DNA of 32,370 nucleotides, taken from an uncultured Lactobacillus sp. (lineage in GTDB: Bacteria; Bacillota; Bacilli; Lactobacillales; Lactobacillaceae). Made by a program: the position numbers and the translations under genes. The stretch covers positions 1 to 32,370 of the forward strand of contig CANOGU010000017.1 in assembly GCA_947565635.1 (NCBI GenBank). Reading direction: 5' to 3'. Every line of letters starts with the position of its first letter. Within the stretch, counting starts at the first letter, position 1. Shown here one piece after another: positions 7,568 through 17,000 of the stretch. The notes under the pieces were generated by a model. The model did no database searches. It was given only the letters and a program-made list of their open reading frames with translations, and was not told the DNA's origin.

Positions 7568-10450
7568 ATGAAAGAATTGAAATATACAAGTTTGGCTGTT
7601 GCGGCATTAACAGCTACTCTTTTAGCAAGTACTAATAATAGTAAGGTTCAAGCTGCTACAACTGATAAAAATAACGCTGTCGTTGTAGCAAAATCAGATA
7701 AAGAAAAATTACAAGATGCTGTTAATCAAGCACAAAATTCAGTTAATAATGCTCAAGCAAGCGTATATAGTAAAAAGAGCGCATTAACTAACGCACAAGC
7801 ACAGGCAAAAGCACCAAATGATGCCTGTGATGCTCAACAAGCTAAAGTAAATGATAGCCAAAAAAATTTAGCTGATAAGCAAGCTGTTGCAAAACAAGCA
7901 CAAGATAAGTTAGCTAATGCAATCGAAGTAGCAAAGCAAGCAACTTCAGAAAATATTCAAAAGACCCAAAAGAATATTGCTGCACAGCAAGATGCAATTA
8001 AAGCTGCTAAGCAAAATGTCAGTGATGCAAATGCAGATTTAAATACAGCACAAAGTCAATTAGCGACTGCTAAGCAAAAACAAGCTGATGCTCAAAATTT
8101 AGTTAACAGTAAAGAAGCTGCAAAGAAAACTGCTGATAATAATGTTGCTAACGCTGAAGCTGCCGTTAAGAATAGTGGACTAGATGAAGCAAAACAAAAT
8201 GTTCAAAAAGTTCAAAACGCATTAAAAGAAATTAAGAAAACAAATGCAGATAACGAATCAGTTTTGTCTAAGAATCAAGCTGCTTTAGCTGAAAATAATC
8301 AAAAGATAGCAACTGTTAATAATAATCTTGCAGTGGCAAACAAAGCTGTAGTAGATGCTCAAAACAATGTTAATGCTAAACAAAAGGCGCTGGCTGAAGC
8401 TCAACAAGCTTTGAAGGACTTACAAGATCAAGTTGCTCAAGATCAAGCAAGTGGAGCAGCTGGTTTCTTTAAGGCAATTGCTGACAATAAAGATAATTCT
8501 GAAAGTTTAAGAGAAGATGCTCAAACTGCATATGAAATTGTAGCAGGAACATATAATGGTGAATATGGAAAAGAGCCAAGCTGGTATGCACAACGTGTAC
8601 ATTTAGGTGCTAAAAATGATGCTACCAGTATTGAAGAAATGAAAAATGTTCTTCCATATTTGCCTAAGGTAAATGAGGCGCGTACAAGTCACAATAGATC
8701 TGTTTTAGGAATATCGTTGACGGATATGGCTGTGGCCATGATTGATGCAGATTATCAAACAGGTTGGTTGGAACATCCAGATAGTTTATATCAATCAGAA
8801 AATCTTACTACTTATATGCAGGAACCAGTTCAATCGTGGATGCAAGAAGAAGAAACCTGGAATGAAATGGTAAAAGAGCATCCAGAATATGCTGATGTGT
8901 TAAATAGCTCATATAATATCTATGCTTTCTTTGCAAATCATTATAATGAATATTTGCAAGTGGGTCACTTTTTGAACTTGATGAATCCAGAACTTACTCA
9001 CTTTGGAATGGGCCGTTTAGATGACTCTGCTGTTTCTTGGGATGTAAATGATGTTCTTTACGTTTCAAATCCATTAAGTGTTGAAGATTATACTGATTTA
9101 TTCAATAAGTACTCTAAAGATGTATTAAAAGAAGATCAGTTAAACACCCTTAAAGCTAATGTAGCTACTGCAAATCAAAACCTAGTTACAGCACAGAATG
9201 CAGTTAAATCAGCACAAAATAATGTTCAGAGTTTACAAGCTAACCTAGCAGAATTAAACAATGGTTCTGCTAAGATCAATAAGGCGATTTCTGATACGCA
9301 AGCTGCTCTTGCTAAGGGCCAAGAAAATCTTGAGTTTGAACAAAAACAATTAGATCAAGCAAATCAAACCTTAGCAGATGTTCAAGCTAAAGTTGATACA
9401 AAAGCAAAAGCTTTGGAAGATGCTAAAGCTGCACAAGCTAAGGCAGCAGAAGCTGTAGCTCAAGCACAAAATGTTTTATCTAAAGCTACTGCTACTGTTA
9501 AGGCTAGTCAAGCCAAGGTTGAGGCAGCACAAAATGATGTTCAAGTTAAAGATAATAATTTAAAGAGTGCTCAAGCTGCTTTCGATTCATTGAATCAAAC
9601 TTTGAACAATTTAGAAAATGCACAATCAAACCTTTCTGCTGCTCAAACAGCTTTGAATAAGGCAAACGATGACGTAACTGCTGCTAATAAGGCAGTTAAA
9701 GCTCAACAATTAATTTTAGATACTTTGAAGGAATCTAAATCTAAAGCTGATGCACAAGTTACAAATGCATCAGAAGAACTTAGGAAGGCGGAAGCAGAAT
9801 TAGCTGCTGAACAAAGTAAGCTTGAAGATGCTAAGGCAAGATTAGACGCATTTAATAAGAAAGAAACAGAAAACAGCCATAAAGAAACTTCCAATGCTGA
9901 AAAACCAGTAAACCCAACCAACAAACCTGACACTAGTCATGTTGTAAAACCTTCAGATAAAACTGATACAAGTAGCACTGTAAAGCCAACAGATAAGCCA
10001 GATTCAAATGGTAAGGCATCAACAACTAATCCATCTGAAACTACCCCAGCTGATACTGATGCAGAGGTAAAGAATACTGATACTGTAAAAGAAAATGCTA
10101 AGGCAGACCTTAAGACTAATAATAAGTCTGAAGAAAAATCATCTACTGTTAAGATTGTTGATACTAGTGATAGTTCGGCCGTATCTGTTGTCTTAAACGA
10201 TTCAAATACTCCAGTTAAGACCTTTGGAGAAAAGACAGTTAACGGTACTACTTACTACAAAGTTAGTGCAAACCGCTGGGTTAAAGATGATAAAGCTCAT
10301 GTAGTTGCTGTAACTGGTAATGTAACTACTAATAAATTGCCACAAACTGGTGCAAAGAATGAGCTAGTTGCAGCTCTTTCTGGATTAGCAGTTGCAGGAG
10401 CTAGCTTAGTTAGCTACCTTGGTATTAACCGTAAGAAAAAGAATGATTAA
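7568..10450 (+). CDS. LPXTG-anchored SEC10/PgrA-type surface protein with coiled coils
   Basis: Large secreted wall protein, 960 aa from ATG 7568. GGAGG at 7557-7561 lies six bases upstream; an in-frame ATG 21 bases earlier lacks a site. The signal peptide ends near QAATTD (about residue 30). Ala/Gln/Lys-rich coiled coils (about 35-290 and 525-790) flank a globular domain (about 295-525) with VNEARTSHN and VGHFLNLMNPELTHFGMG, typical of the SEC10/PgrA surface exclusion family. A Thr/Pro/Lys linker (about 790-870), an SLAP-like segment (about 870-920, TTYYKVSANRWV) and a sortase signal follow: LPQTG at 924-928, a hydrophobic stretch and the tail NRKKKND. PgrA-type proteins limit entry of mating plasmids or act as adhesins; no conjugation genes are nearby, so adhesion or aggregation seems likelier here. 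Confidence 0.9.
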   Translation: MKELKYTSLAVAALTATLLASTNNSKVQAATTDKNNAVVVAKSDKEKLQDAVNQAQNSVNNAQASVYSKKSALTNAQAQAKAPNDACDAQQAKVNDSQKNLADKQAVAKQAQDKLANAIEVAKQATSENIQKTQKNIAAQQDAIKAAKQNVSDANADLNTAQSQLATAKQKQADAQNLVNSKEAAKKTADNNVANAEAAVKNSGLDEAKQNVQKVQNALKEIKKTNADNESVLSKNQAALAENNQKIATVNNNLAVANKAVVDAQNNVNAKQKALAEAQQALKDLQDQVAQDQASGAAGFFKAIADNKDNSESLREDAQTAYEIVAGTYNGEYGKEPSWYAQRVHLGAKNDATSIEEMKNVLPYLPKVNEARTSHNRSVLGISLTDMAVAMIDADYQTGWLEHPDSLYQSENLTTYMQEPVQSWMQEEETWNEMVKEHPEYADVLNSSYNIYAFFANHYNEYLQVGHFLNLMNPELTHFGMGRLDDSAVSWDVNDVLYVSNPLSVEDYTDLFNKYSKDVLKEDQLNTLKANVATANQNLVTAQNAVKSAQNNVQSLQANLAELNNGSAKINKAISDTQAALAKGQENLEFEQKQLDQANQTLADVQAKVDTKAKALEDAKAAQAKAAEAVAQAQNVLSKATATVKASQAKVEAAQNDVQVKDNNLKSAQAAFDSLNQTLNNLENAQSNLSAAQTALNKANDDVTAANKAVKAQQLILDTLKESKSKADAQVTNASEELRKAEAELAAEQSKLEDAKARLDAFNKKETENSHKETSNAEKPVNPTNKPDTSHVVKPSDKTDTSSTVKPTDKPDSNGKASTTNPSETTPADTDAEVKNTDTVKENAKADLKTNNKSEEKSSTVKIVDTSDSSAVSVVLNDSNTPVKTFGEKTVNGTTYYKVSANRWVKDDKAHVVAVTGNVTTNKLPQTGAKNELVAALSGLAVAGASLVSYLGINRKKKND

Positions 10451-10471
10451 TTTATAAAATCATATACTGAT

Positions 10472-10522
10472 AAAAGAGTTGATAGATCAACGTTGAAAAA
10501 CGAGATTATCAACTCTTTTTTA
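10472..10522 (+). terminator. Rho-independent terminator after the LPXTG protein
   Basis: AAAAGAGTTGATA (10472-10484) pairs with TATCAACTCTTTT, and T residues follow. The loop of about 22 nt is rather long. Confidence 0.82.
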
Positions 10523-10705
10523 TTGTCTAGCAAAACCAGTTCTAACTGAATATGCATCCCAAAAAATACGGGTCATGATGTGTAAAGGTAATCGAGAGCG
10601 CACTTCATAATCAGGAAAATAGTTGGTTTTTGACATGTAGCCCATAAAAGTTAATGTCGAAAGCGAAGCAAGCTGTCCATTAGGATTAGTAGTAAAGGAT
10701 AGTAA
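10520..10705 (-). pseudogene. C-terminal remnant of an unrecognised protein
   Basis: On the minus strand an open stretch of about 61 codons ends at TAA (10520-10522) and is closed upstream by TGA at about 10706. It reads like real protein (e.g. GQLASLSTLTFMGYMSK, NYFPDYEVRSRLPLHIMTR, then FARQ at the end) rather than random translation, but none of its internal ATG codons has a ribosome binding site. I do not recognise the family. It looks like the tail of a gene whose front has been lost. It is not continuous in frame with the minus-strand gene that ends at 10806. Confidence 0.5.
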
Positions 10706-10826
10706 AATTCATTTACAATATTTGTCTAATACGGCTAAATTACTTACTTACCAATATTTTATTGAAAAATTGAAACAAGCTAAGACACCAAAAGAGATTA
10801 AGGCATTATTCGTATCTGAGTCTTAG
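10690..10826 (+). pseudogene. C-terminal remnant of a PTS EIIA (fructose/mannitol type) domain
   Basis: Plus-strand codons read VVKDSKIHLQYLSNTAKLL, then FIEKLKQAKTPKEIKALF and a TAG stop (10824-10826). This resembles the last two helices of type-2 PTS EIIA domains, where HLQ-LS-LA-LL is followed by F-E-LK-AKT-EEI--LI. The phosphorylated histidine and the rest of the domain are missing, and there is no start with a ribosome binding site. It overlaps the minus-strand remnant at its front and, by 21 bp, the end of the minus-strand exported protein gene. The family call rests on pattern memory only. Confidence 0.5.
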
Positions 10827-11716
10827 ACGCTTAACTATTAAGTAAACTAACAGACTAATTAAACCTAAACTCAATCCTATTAAAGATAATTTTAAATTAG
10901 GATTGGATTTAGGTTTTTTATTATTTTTTTTAGAAGTATGTTTTATATTATTTTGGTGAACTTTTTTTGAATGTGATTGATAATTTGATTCATTTACGTA
11001 AGAAGAATTTGTGGAGGAATGCTTATCAACTGAGTGATTATAATTTTCTTCTTTTATTTTATTGGGATCATAGCCAAAGTATTTTTTAAATAGATAAAGA
11101 GTGTGATAATCCGGTCTATAATTGATTGCTTTATCGGAAGAAAGAGGATGACCTAGAAAAGCCATATAGGTATGATACAGATCATGAAGATCGGGATTTC
11201 CATGATCATCTATGCGTAAACCATCTTCATTAAATTTAGGATTGGAAGTATCTTTTTCTGTATGTGTATTTTTGGAATGGTTTGTTGCTTCTTGCCTTTT
11301 TTATAAGTTTCAGAGGTGGTTTTAACCATAGTCCATTTAATTTCAGTTACTCCACTTTTATTTTTCCAATCTACTGGAAGCATAGCCGATGGATTACCAA
11401 CAAAAGTATAACCATCAATATGAATTGGATTAATACCACCCTCATCAAACATTCTATGGGGACTATCAGTATAACCGACTTGAGTAGATAATAAAAATCT
11501 TCCTAGATATTCATTGGTATCTTGATCGTATACTTTTGCATAAAGCTTCTGTACGCTACGTTCGTGTGTTGAAGATGTTTGAGTTTCTTGAGCTGAATTT
11601 GTATCTTCAGCATATACAGTTGCACCAGAAAATATACTTAAAGAAGCTATCAAAAGTATGATTGAATAAAATATTTTATCTATGTGGATTTTGGGTGGTG
11701 AAATAAATTTTTTCAT
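10806..11716 (-). pseudogene. Exported, membrane-anchored surface protein, frameshifted (possibly phase-variable)
   Basis: Two minus-strand frames belong together: 11716-11210 (168 aa) and its continuation ending at 10806. The first has GGAG eight bases before its ATG and a signal peptide ending near VYAEDTN, then a soluble region with IDGYTFVGNP that loosely recalls MucBP-type adhesin modules. At the T5 run 11269-11273 (A5 on the coding strand) the frame is lost. One more A would read on as NTHTEKDTSNPKFNEDG and into the second frame, giving a 303-aa protein. The second half ends in a Ser/Asn/Lys/His-rich linker, one membrane segment (LSLIGLSLGLISLLVYLIV) and the basic tail KRLRLRYE. There is no LPXTG motif. 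As sequenced, the product is truncated and loses its anchor. Function unknown. Confidence 0.75.
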
Positions 11717-11836
11717 AATCTTTTCTCCATTTATTTGTGATGTAATTCATAACTCTATTATCCAAGAATGAGTAAAAAAAGACTAGAATGAAATATGAGA
11801 GATACAGCCTATTTATGAGAAAAAGGAAGATTAAAA

Positions 11837-13207
11837 ATGGCTAAAAAGGTTTCACCACGCATAGTATTGGCTATCTTATCCGCAGGGATGCTATCATTTT
11901 TAGGAATTTTAGATGAAACAGCTACAACGGTTACTTTTCCTATCCTAACTAGAGAATTTGCAGTTACAACTGATCAAGTGCAATGGGTAAATACCCTTGT
12001 ATTATTAGTAATTGCAACAATTGTACCAATTAGTTCCCAGATTAGATTAAGGATATCAACTAAACATATTTTTATCTTAGGTGTTTTATTGTTTGCTTTA
12101 GGATTGATAATTGATATTATTACGCCGCGCTTTGATTTATTACTGCTAGGACGTGCGTTACAAGGTGTTGGTACTGGAATTGGATTACCGCTAATGTACA
12201 ATATTATTTTAACGGAAGTGCCTAAAGAAAAAATTGGCTTTATGATGGGAATCGGAACAATGATTACTGCGTGTGCAGTTGCCTTTGGACCAGTTTTTGG
12301 CGGAACTATAACTGATATTTTAAATTGGCGTTGGATCTTTATTATCTCATTAGTTTTAATTTTAATTAGTTTACTAACGGGAACGTATTCAATTGAACAA
12401 ATTAATTCATTGCAAAATGTAAAGATTAAGTATGGGCAGTGGTTTTCACTAGCTCTAGCTTTAGTCTGTCTCATGTTAGGCTTTACTCAAATAGCAAAGT
12501 ATCAGTTTTTGTCAATTCAAGTTGCTGGATTTTTAGCATTAGGTATTATTAGTTTGTTAATTTGGATAAAGATATCTTGGTCGGATAAAAATGCACTTAT
12601 TAGCCCGCAACTATTTGAAAATTTCAATTTTAGTATGCAATTAATTGCCTATTGTTTTGCCAAAATTGCTACGTTAGCGTTAGGTTTTATTTTTCCTATT
12701 TATGTGCAAACTGTTAATCATGGATCAGTATCTCTTGCTGGCTGGATAACCTTTCCCGGAGCAATAATTAATGCGTTAATGGCAGCTTTAGCTGGCAAAC
12801 TACTTGATAAAAAGGGAGCAAGACTACCAATTATTATTGGTGTGTGCGCCAGTTTGATTAGTTTGATTTTGATGAATTTCTTAGCGCCACTCAGCAATTT
12901 AGAAATTGTTTTCTTGTATATTCTTTATTATGGCGGCTATGGGATGTGCTTTGGCAGTTTATTGACTAGTGGCTTACTTAGTTTAGGTAAAGATAATCAT
13001 GCTCAAGGTAATGCTATTTTTAATACGCTGCAACAGTTTTCTGGGGCACTGGGAACGGCACTTGCTGGTACAATGATTGCCTTGGCACAAAATCAAAACT
13101 ATAAAAATAGTACAGCAATTGGATCCAAATGGGCTTTTATGATCTTGCTAGTTTTGATAATTATTAATTTGCTTCTGACAATTGTCTTTGTACCAAAGAA
13201 AAAATAA
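11837..13207 (+). CDS. DHA2-family MFS drug exporter (EmrB/QacA type)
   Basis: Proton-driven multidrug efflux permease, 456 aa, with about 14 hydrophobic segments. Family marks are LDETATTVTFPILTREF in helix 1 (motif D1 type), LLLGRALQGVGTGIGLPL (helix 4 region), and the antiporter motif C region AFGPVFGGTITDILNWRWIF. AAGGAAG lies upstream of the ATG. It is transcribed away from the frameshifted surface protein gene, across a 120-bp divergent intergenic region. No TetR or MarR regulator is adjacent. Substrates cannot be told from sequence. Confidence 0.9.
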   Translation: MAKKVSPRIVLAILSAGMLSFLGILDETATTVTFPILTREFAVTTDQVQWVNTLVLLVIATIVPISSQIRLRISTKHIFILGVLLFALGLIIDIITPRFDLLLLGRALQGVGTGIGLPLMYNIILTEVPKEKIGFMMGIGTMITACAVAFGPVFGGTITDILNWRWIFIISLVLILISLLTGTYSIEQINSLQNVKIKYGQWFSLALALVCLMLGFTQIAKYQFLSIQVAGFLALGIISLLIWIKISWSDKNALISPQLFENFNFSMQLIAYCFAKIATLALGFIFPIYVQTVNHGSVSLAGWITFPGAIINALMAALAGKLLDKKGARLPIIIGVCASLISLILMNFLAPLSNLEIVFLYILYYGGYGMCFGSLLTSGLLSLGKDNHAQGNAIFNTLQQFSGALGTALAGTMIALAQNQNYKNSTAIGSKWAFMILLVLIIINLLLTIVFVPKKK

Positions 13208-13301
13208 AGATAAAAAATTATGTTTTTAATAATAGACTAAAAATTTTAATAATGATATCATTTAGTTAATTACTTATGATTTATAAGGAGGAATTTTATT
13301 A

Positions 13302-15251
13302 ATGGCATTATTCAATGTACGTGGTGGTGCTGGTGATATCACTAAGCCGGATCTTAATGCAAGACCACAAGATAATCTTTATTTGGCAGTGAATTCTGAA
13401 TGGATGGAAAAAGCAAAAATTCCTTCAGATCGTTCACGAATCAGCTCATTTGATGGTATTGATTTAAATATTGAAAAGAACTTAATGCAGGATTTTGCTG
13501 ATTTTGCAGATGGTAAAAAGAAGTTGCCAGAGGTTCCTAATTTTGAAAAAGCAGTAGAACTTTATAGGATTGCTAATAATTTTGACAAGAGAAATGCAGA
13601 TGGTGCAAAACCAATTAAGGCTGACCTTGAAGAAATTACTAGTTTACGCAATTTAGCTGATCTTAACTTAAGAGCAGCTGATTTTTACAAGAATGCGTTT
13701 GATTTACCAATTAGTGTATCTGTTGATGCTGACATGAAAGATACAAAAGTTCATGTAGTTTATGTTGGTGGACCTGGCTTATTCTTACCTGATACTACTA
13801 CTTACGATAATCCTGCAGCAGCTGACCTATTGAAGGTATTACAAGATCAATCTGAAAACCTATTGAAGATGGCTGGTGTAAGTGAAGCAGATGCCAAGAA
13901 ATATGTAGAAGATGCTTTGAAGTTTGATAAGAAACTGTCTAAAGTTGTTAAATCATCTGAAGAATGGGCAGATTATCCTGCAATGTATAATCCGATGTCC
14001 TTAGATGAATTCGAATCTAAATTTGATAGCTTTAAAGTTGATAACTTCTTAAGTAACTTATTTGCTCAAAAGCCAGATAAGGTGATCGTAACTGAACCTA
14101 GATTCTTAGACCATGTTGAAGAATTACTTAATGAAGATAACTTTGATGAAATTAAAGGCTGGATGGTTGTTAAATTCATTAATGGTGTAGCTGCATATCT
14201 TTCTCAAGATTTCCGTGAAGCTGCATTTCCGTTTAGTCAAGCTTTATCAGGTCAACCTGAATTATCTTCTGGTACTAAGCAAGCTTATCGCTTAGCTAAC
14301 GGCATGTTTAGTGAAGTAGTTGGTGTTTACTACGGTCAAACTTACTTTGGTGCTGAAGCAAAAGCTGATGTCGAAGATATGATTCATAAGATGATTGACG
14401 TTTATGAAAAACGTATTTCTGAAAATGAATGGTTATCTGAAGATACTAAGAAAAAAGCAATTGTTAAGTTGCGCGCCTTAATTTTGAAGATTGGTTACCC
14501 AGAAAAGATCGAAAAAATTTACGATCGTCTTCAAGTAGTTCCTGAATCAGAAGGTGGCAGTCTTTACTCAAATGAAAGTGCCGCTGCTGTTGAATCAGTT
14601 AAGTACAACCTTGAAAAATTAAATGAACCAGTTGATAGAACTGTTTGGTTAATGCCAGGTAACTTAGTAAATGCTTGCTACGATCCACAAAGAAATGACA
14701 TTACTTTCCCAGCTGCAATTTTACAAAAGCCATTCTACGACCTGAAGCAATCACGTAGCTTGAATTATGGTGGTATTGGTGTCGTTATTGCGCACGAAAT
14801 TTCACACGCATTTGATAACAACGGTGCTAAGTTCGACGAATTCGGTAATTTGAAGAATTGGTGGACTGACGAAGACTTTGCAGAATTCAAGAAACGTACG
14901 CAAGACGAAATTGACTTATTTAATGGAATTGAATATGGCCCAGTTACCTTAAATGGTAAGCAAATTGTTTCTGAAAATATTGCAGACCAAGGTGGTTTAA
15001 CTGCAGCTGTTGAAGCAAATAAGGGCGAAAATGGCAACATGAAGGAAGTATTTGAAAACTTCGCTCGTGTTTGGGCAAACAAGCAACTTCCTGAATCAAT
15101 TAAGACACAAGTCTCAGTTGACGTTCACGCTCCTGGTCCTGAAAGAGCTAATGTTCAATCGCAATGCCAAGAAGAATTCTACAAAGCATTTGATGTGAAG
15201 CCAGAAGATGGTATGTGGCTTGATCCAGAAAAACGTGTTGTGATCTGGTAA
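13302..15251 (+). CDS. pepO: Endopeptidase O, M13 family zinc metallopeptidase
   Basis: Neprilysin-like oligopeptidase of 649 aa that cuts peptides inside the chain, part of lactobacillar casein-peptide use. The zinc site is HEISH (His498, Glu499, His502), the third ligand Glu558 lies in SENIAD, and Asp562 completes the motif. The C-terminal NVQSQCQEEFYKAFDVKPEDGMWLDPEKRVVIW is shortened here only in description; its Ala/Asp-rich context and final VVIW are typical of the family. No signal peptide or membrane helix is present, so it is the cytoplasmic bacterial form. AAGGAGG lies just upstream of ATG 13302. It stands alone with its own terminator. Confidence 0.95.
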   Translation: MALFNVRGGAGDITKPDLNARPQDNLYLAVNSEWMEKAKIPSDRSRISSFDGIDLNIEKNLMQDFADFADGKKKLPEVPNFEKAVELYRIANNFDKRNADGAKPIKADLEEITSLRNLADLNLRAADFYKNAFDLPISVSVDADMKDTKVHVVYVGGPGLFLPDTTTYDNPAAADLLKVLQDQSENLLKMAGVSEADAKKYVEDALKFDKKLSKVVKSSEEWADYPAMYNPMSLDEFESKFDSFKVDNFLSNLFAQKPDKVIVTEPRFLDHVEELLNEDNFDEIKGWMVVKFINGVAAYLSQDFREAAFPFSQALSGQPELSSGTKQAYRLANGMFSEVVGVYYGQTYFGAEAKADVEDMIHKMIDVYEKRISENEWLSEDTKKKAIVKLRALILKIGYPEKIEKIYDRLQVVPESEGGSLYSNESAAAVESVKYNLEKLNEPVDRTVWLMPGNLVNACYDPQRNDITFPAAILQKPFYDLKQSRSLNYGGIGVVIAHEISHAFDNNGAKFDEFGNLKNWWTDEDFAEFKKRTQDEIDLFNGIEYGPVTLNGKQIVSENIADQGGLTAAVEANKGENGNMKEVFENFARVWANKQLPESIKTQVSVDVHAPGPERANVQSQCQEEFYKAFDVKPEDGMWLDPEKRVVIW

Positions 15252-15270
15252 AAATTAAATAGATATTGAT

Positions 15271-15307
15271 AAAGCTCGAAACTTGATTAAATAAGTTTCG
15301 AGCTTTT
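15271..15307 (+). terminator. Rho-independent terminator after pepO
   Basis: AAAGCTCGAAACTT (15271-15284) pairs perfectly with AAGTTTCGAGCTTT (15293-15306) around loop GATTAAAT. The T tail is short. Confidence 0.85.
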
Positions 15308-15410
15308 CTGTTTATAAAAATATATTTTTTGTAGACATTGAAAAGATAGAGCACAAATAATATTATTAAATATAAGTTAACATTTTTTTAATAGTATGAG
15401 AGCGATTAAA

Positions 15411-17000
15411 ATGAATTTCAGTAATTTATTTAAAATAAATAAAATTAGATTCACTAGTATATGTATATTGTTAGTACTCGAAGTCTTATGTGCTACCAGT
15501 GTTACATACTTAATGACGCCCGCTTTTAATTATATTAAACAAAATAAATTAAATTTATTTTTAATTTTTATTGCATTATCGGCCGCTTTACAATTTATAT
15601 CAATCATTTTAGGTTCGACTAATACAATCCTGTATAACCAACAAGTTCAGGAATATATTCACCAGATTAGAAATAATATTAGTAAGTATCTGTTTGTTAA
15701 GGGAAACAATAAAGTTTCAGAAATTCAAAACAACCTTAATGGAAATATGCAAGAATTAACTTCTAAGTATACATCTCCTTTGTTGACTTTAATGAAACGA
15801 ATAGCAGGAGTGTTGTGCTCTATTGGCGTATTATTTACTTTCAATTGGAGCTTAGTAGTTTTAACTCTAATACTGTCTTTTATTGGCTTATATTTACCTA
15901 AATTGTTTGAGCACGTTACTTCTTCTGCTACCTTTAAAGTTACTGAAGAAAATGAATATCTACTTGATACTGTTGAAAAATGGGCACGTGGACTTGATGA
16001 ATTAAGACGCTATTCAAGTTTTGGAAGCTACCAAGGAGCGATCAAAAAAGCAACATCTGAATTAAAAAAGTCTACTATTGAAGATTGCTTCTGGGGAAAT
16101 TTAGCAACGGCTATGACATCCTTTGTTTCTTTAGCTGGGATAATTTTGCTCCTCGCTCTCTCAATTTATTTATATGCTACGGGTAAAATTGTTTTCGGTG
16201 CAGTAATTACTTCTGGGATTTTTGCCAATCAAATTATGAATGCAATTACTTCTATAGCTGAAAGCCTTAATGAAATAAAGTCTTCTAAAAAGGTACGGCA
16301 ACAAATTAGGGATTTACAGCAAAAAGTTGAATTTCCGGTTAAAGGTAATACCACTGAAGACATTGATCAATTAGAAATAGATAATTTGCAAGTATCTTTT
16401 AAAAATGGAGAACTTATTGCTTATCCACATATTCTTATTAATAAAGGTGAGAAAGTTCTACTAACAGGCGATAGTGGAACTGGGAAGTCAACTTTATTTA
16501 AGGTGTTATTAGGTGAAATTAAACCTAATTTTGGAAGAGTTATCTATAGAGAGGCAAGAGGAAAATCTATTACTCCAAATTCTGAAGAAGTTGGGTATAT
16601 TGCTCAAGATAATACTCTCTTTCCTGAAACGATTGAAAATAATATTACTATGTTTGATTCTAAGTTGAATAAGCAAGTTGATCCAATTCTCGAAAATATA
16701 GAGCTCAAGAAAGATATAGAAAAGGTTCCAGCAGGTATGGAGACAATCGTCGACGTAGACAAAGATAATTTATCAGGTGGTCAAAAACAAAAAATAGTTT
16801 TGGCTAGGGCGCAGATTCATAACAGCAGCATGTTGCTAATCGATGAGGGAACCAGCGCAATTGACAGTAAAGCTACGAAAAAAATATTAGAAAAACTACT
16901 GAAATCGGATCAAACAATTATTATGATTGCCCATAATTTTTCTAAAGAATTAACTGAAATGTTTGATAAAGAGATTCATTTAGAAAAAGAGGTGGACTAA
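15411..17000 (+). CDS. ABC exporter half-transporter A (fused TMD-NBD)
   Basis: Type IV (exporter-fold) ABC protein of 529 aa, with a membrane domain of about six helices (1-300) and a nucleotide-binding domain (about 325-525). Motifs: Walker A GDSGTGKS (353-360), Q-loop YIAQDNTLFP, signature LSGGQ (454-458), Walker B LLIDE with catalytic Glu479, and H-loop His508. I prefer ATG 15411 to the in-frame ATG 15396 because every motif then falls at exactly the same residue number as in the next gene, and the N-termini align (MNFSNLFKINKIRF with MTFKGFININRLRF). Neither start has a good ribosome binding site. The next gene starts directly after the stop codon. Probably one half of a heterodimer; the substrate is unknown. 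Confidence 0.88.
   Translation: MNFSNLFKINKIRFTSICILLVLEVLCATSVTYLMTPAFNYIKQNKLNLFLIFIALSAALQFISIILGSTNTILYNQQVQEYIHQIRNNISKYLFVKGNNKVSEIQNNLNGNMQELTSKYTSPLLTLMKRIAGVLCSIGVLFTFNWSLVVLTLILSFIGLYLPKLFEHVTSSATFKVTEENEYLLDTVEKWARGLDELRRYSSFGSYQGAIKKATSELKKSTIEDCFWGNLATAMTSFVSLAGIILLLALSIYLYATGKIVFGAVITSGIFANQIMNAITSIAESLNEIKSSKKVRQQIRDLQQKVEFPVKGNTTEDIDQLEIDNLQVSFKNGELIAYPHILINKGEKVLLTGDSGTGKSTLFKVLLGEIKPNFGRVIYREARGKSITPNSEEVGYIAQDNTLFPETIENNITMFDSKLNKQVDPILENIELKKDIEKVPAGMETIVDVDKDNLSGGQKQKIVLARAQIHNSSMLLIDEGTSAIDSKATKKILEKLLKSDQTIIMIAHNFSKELTEMFDKEIHLEKEVD

Noticed and set aside
7680-9870. Repeats in the LPXTG protein gene as a CRISPR or tandem DNA array
   Set aside because: The similarity is protein-level heptad and Ala/Gln-rich coiled coil with varied DNA; there is no constant repeat-spacer structure.
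15396-15410. ATG 15396 as start of ABC half-transporter A
   Set aside because: It breaks the exact register and N-terminal alignment with the paralogue and has no ribosome binding site.
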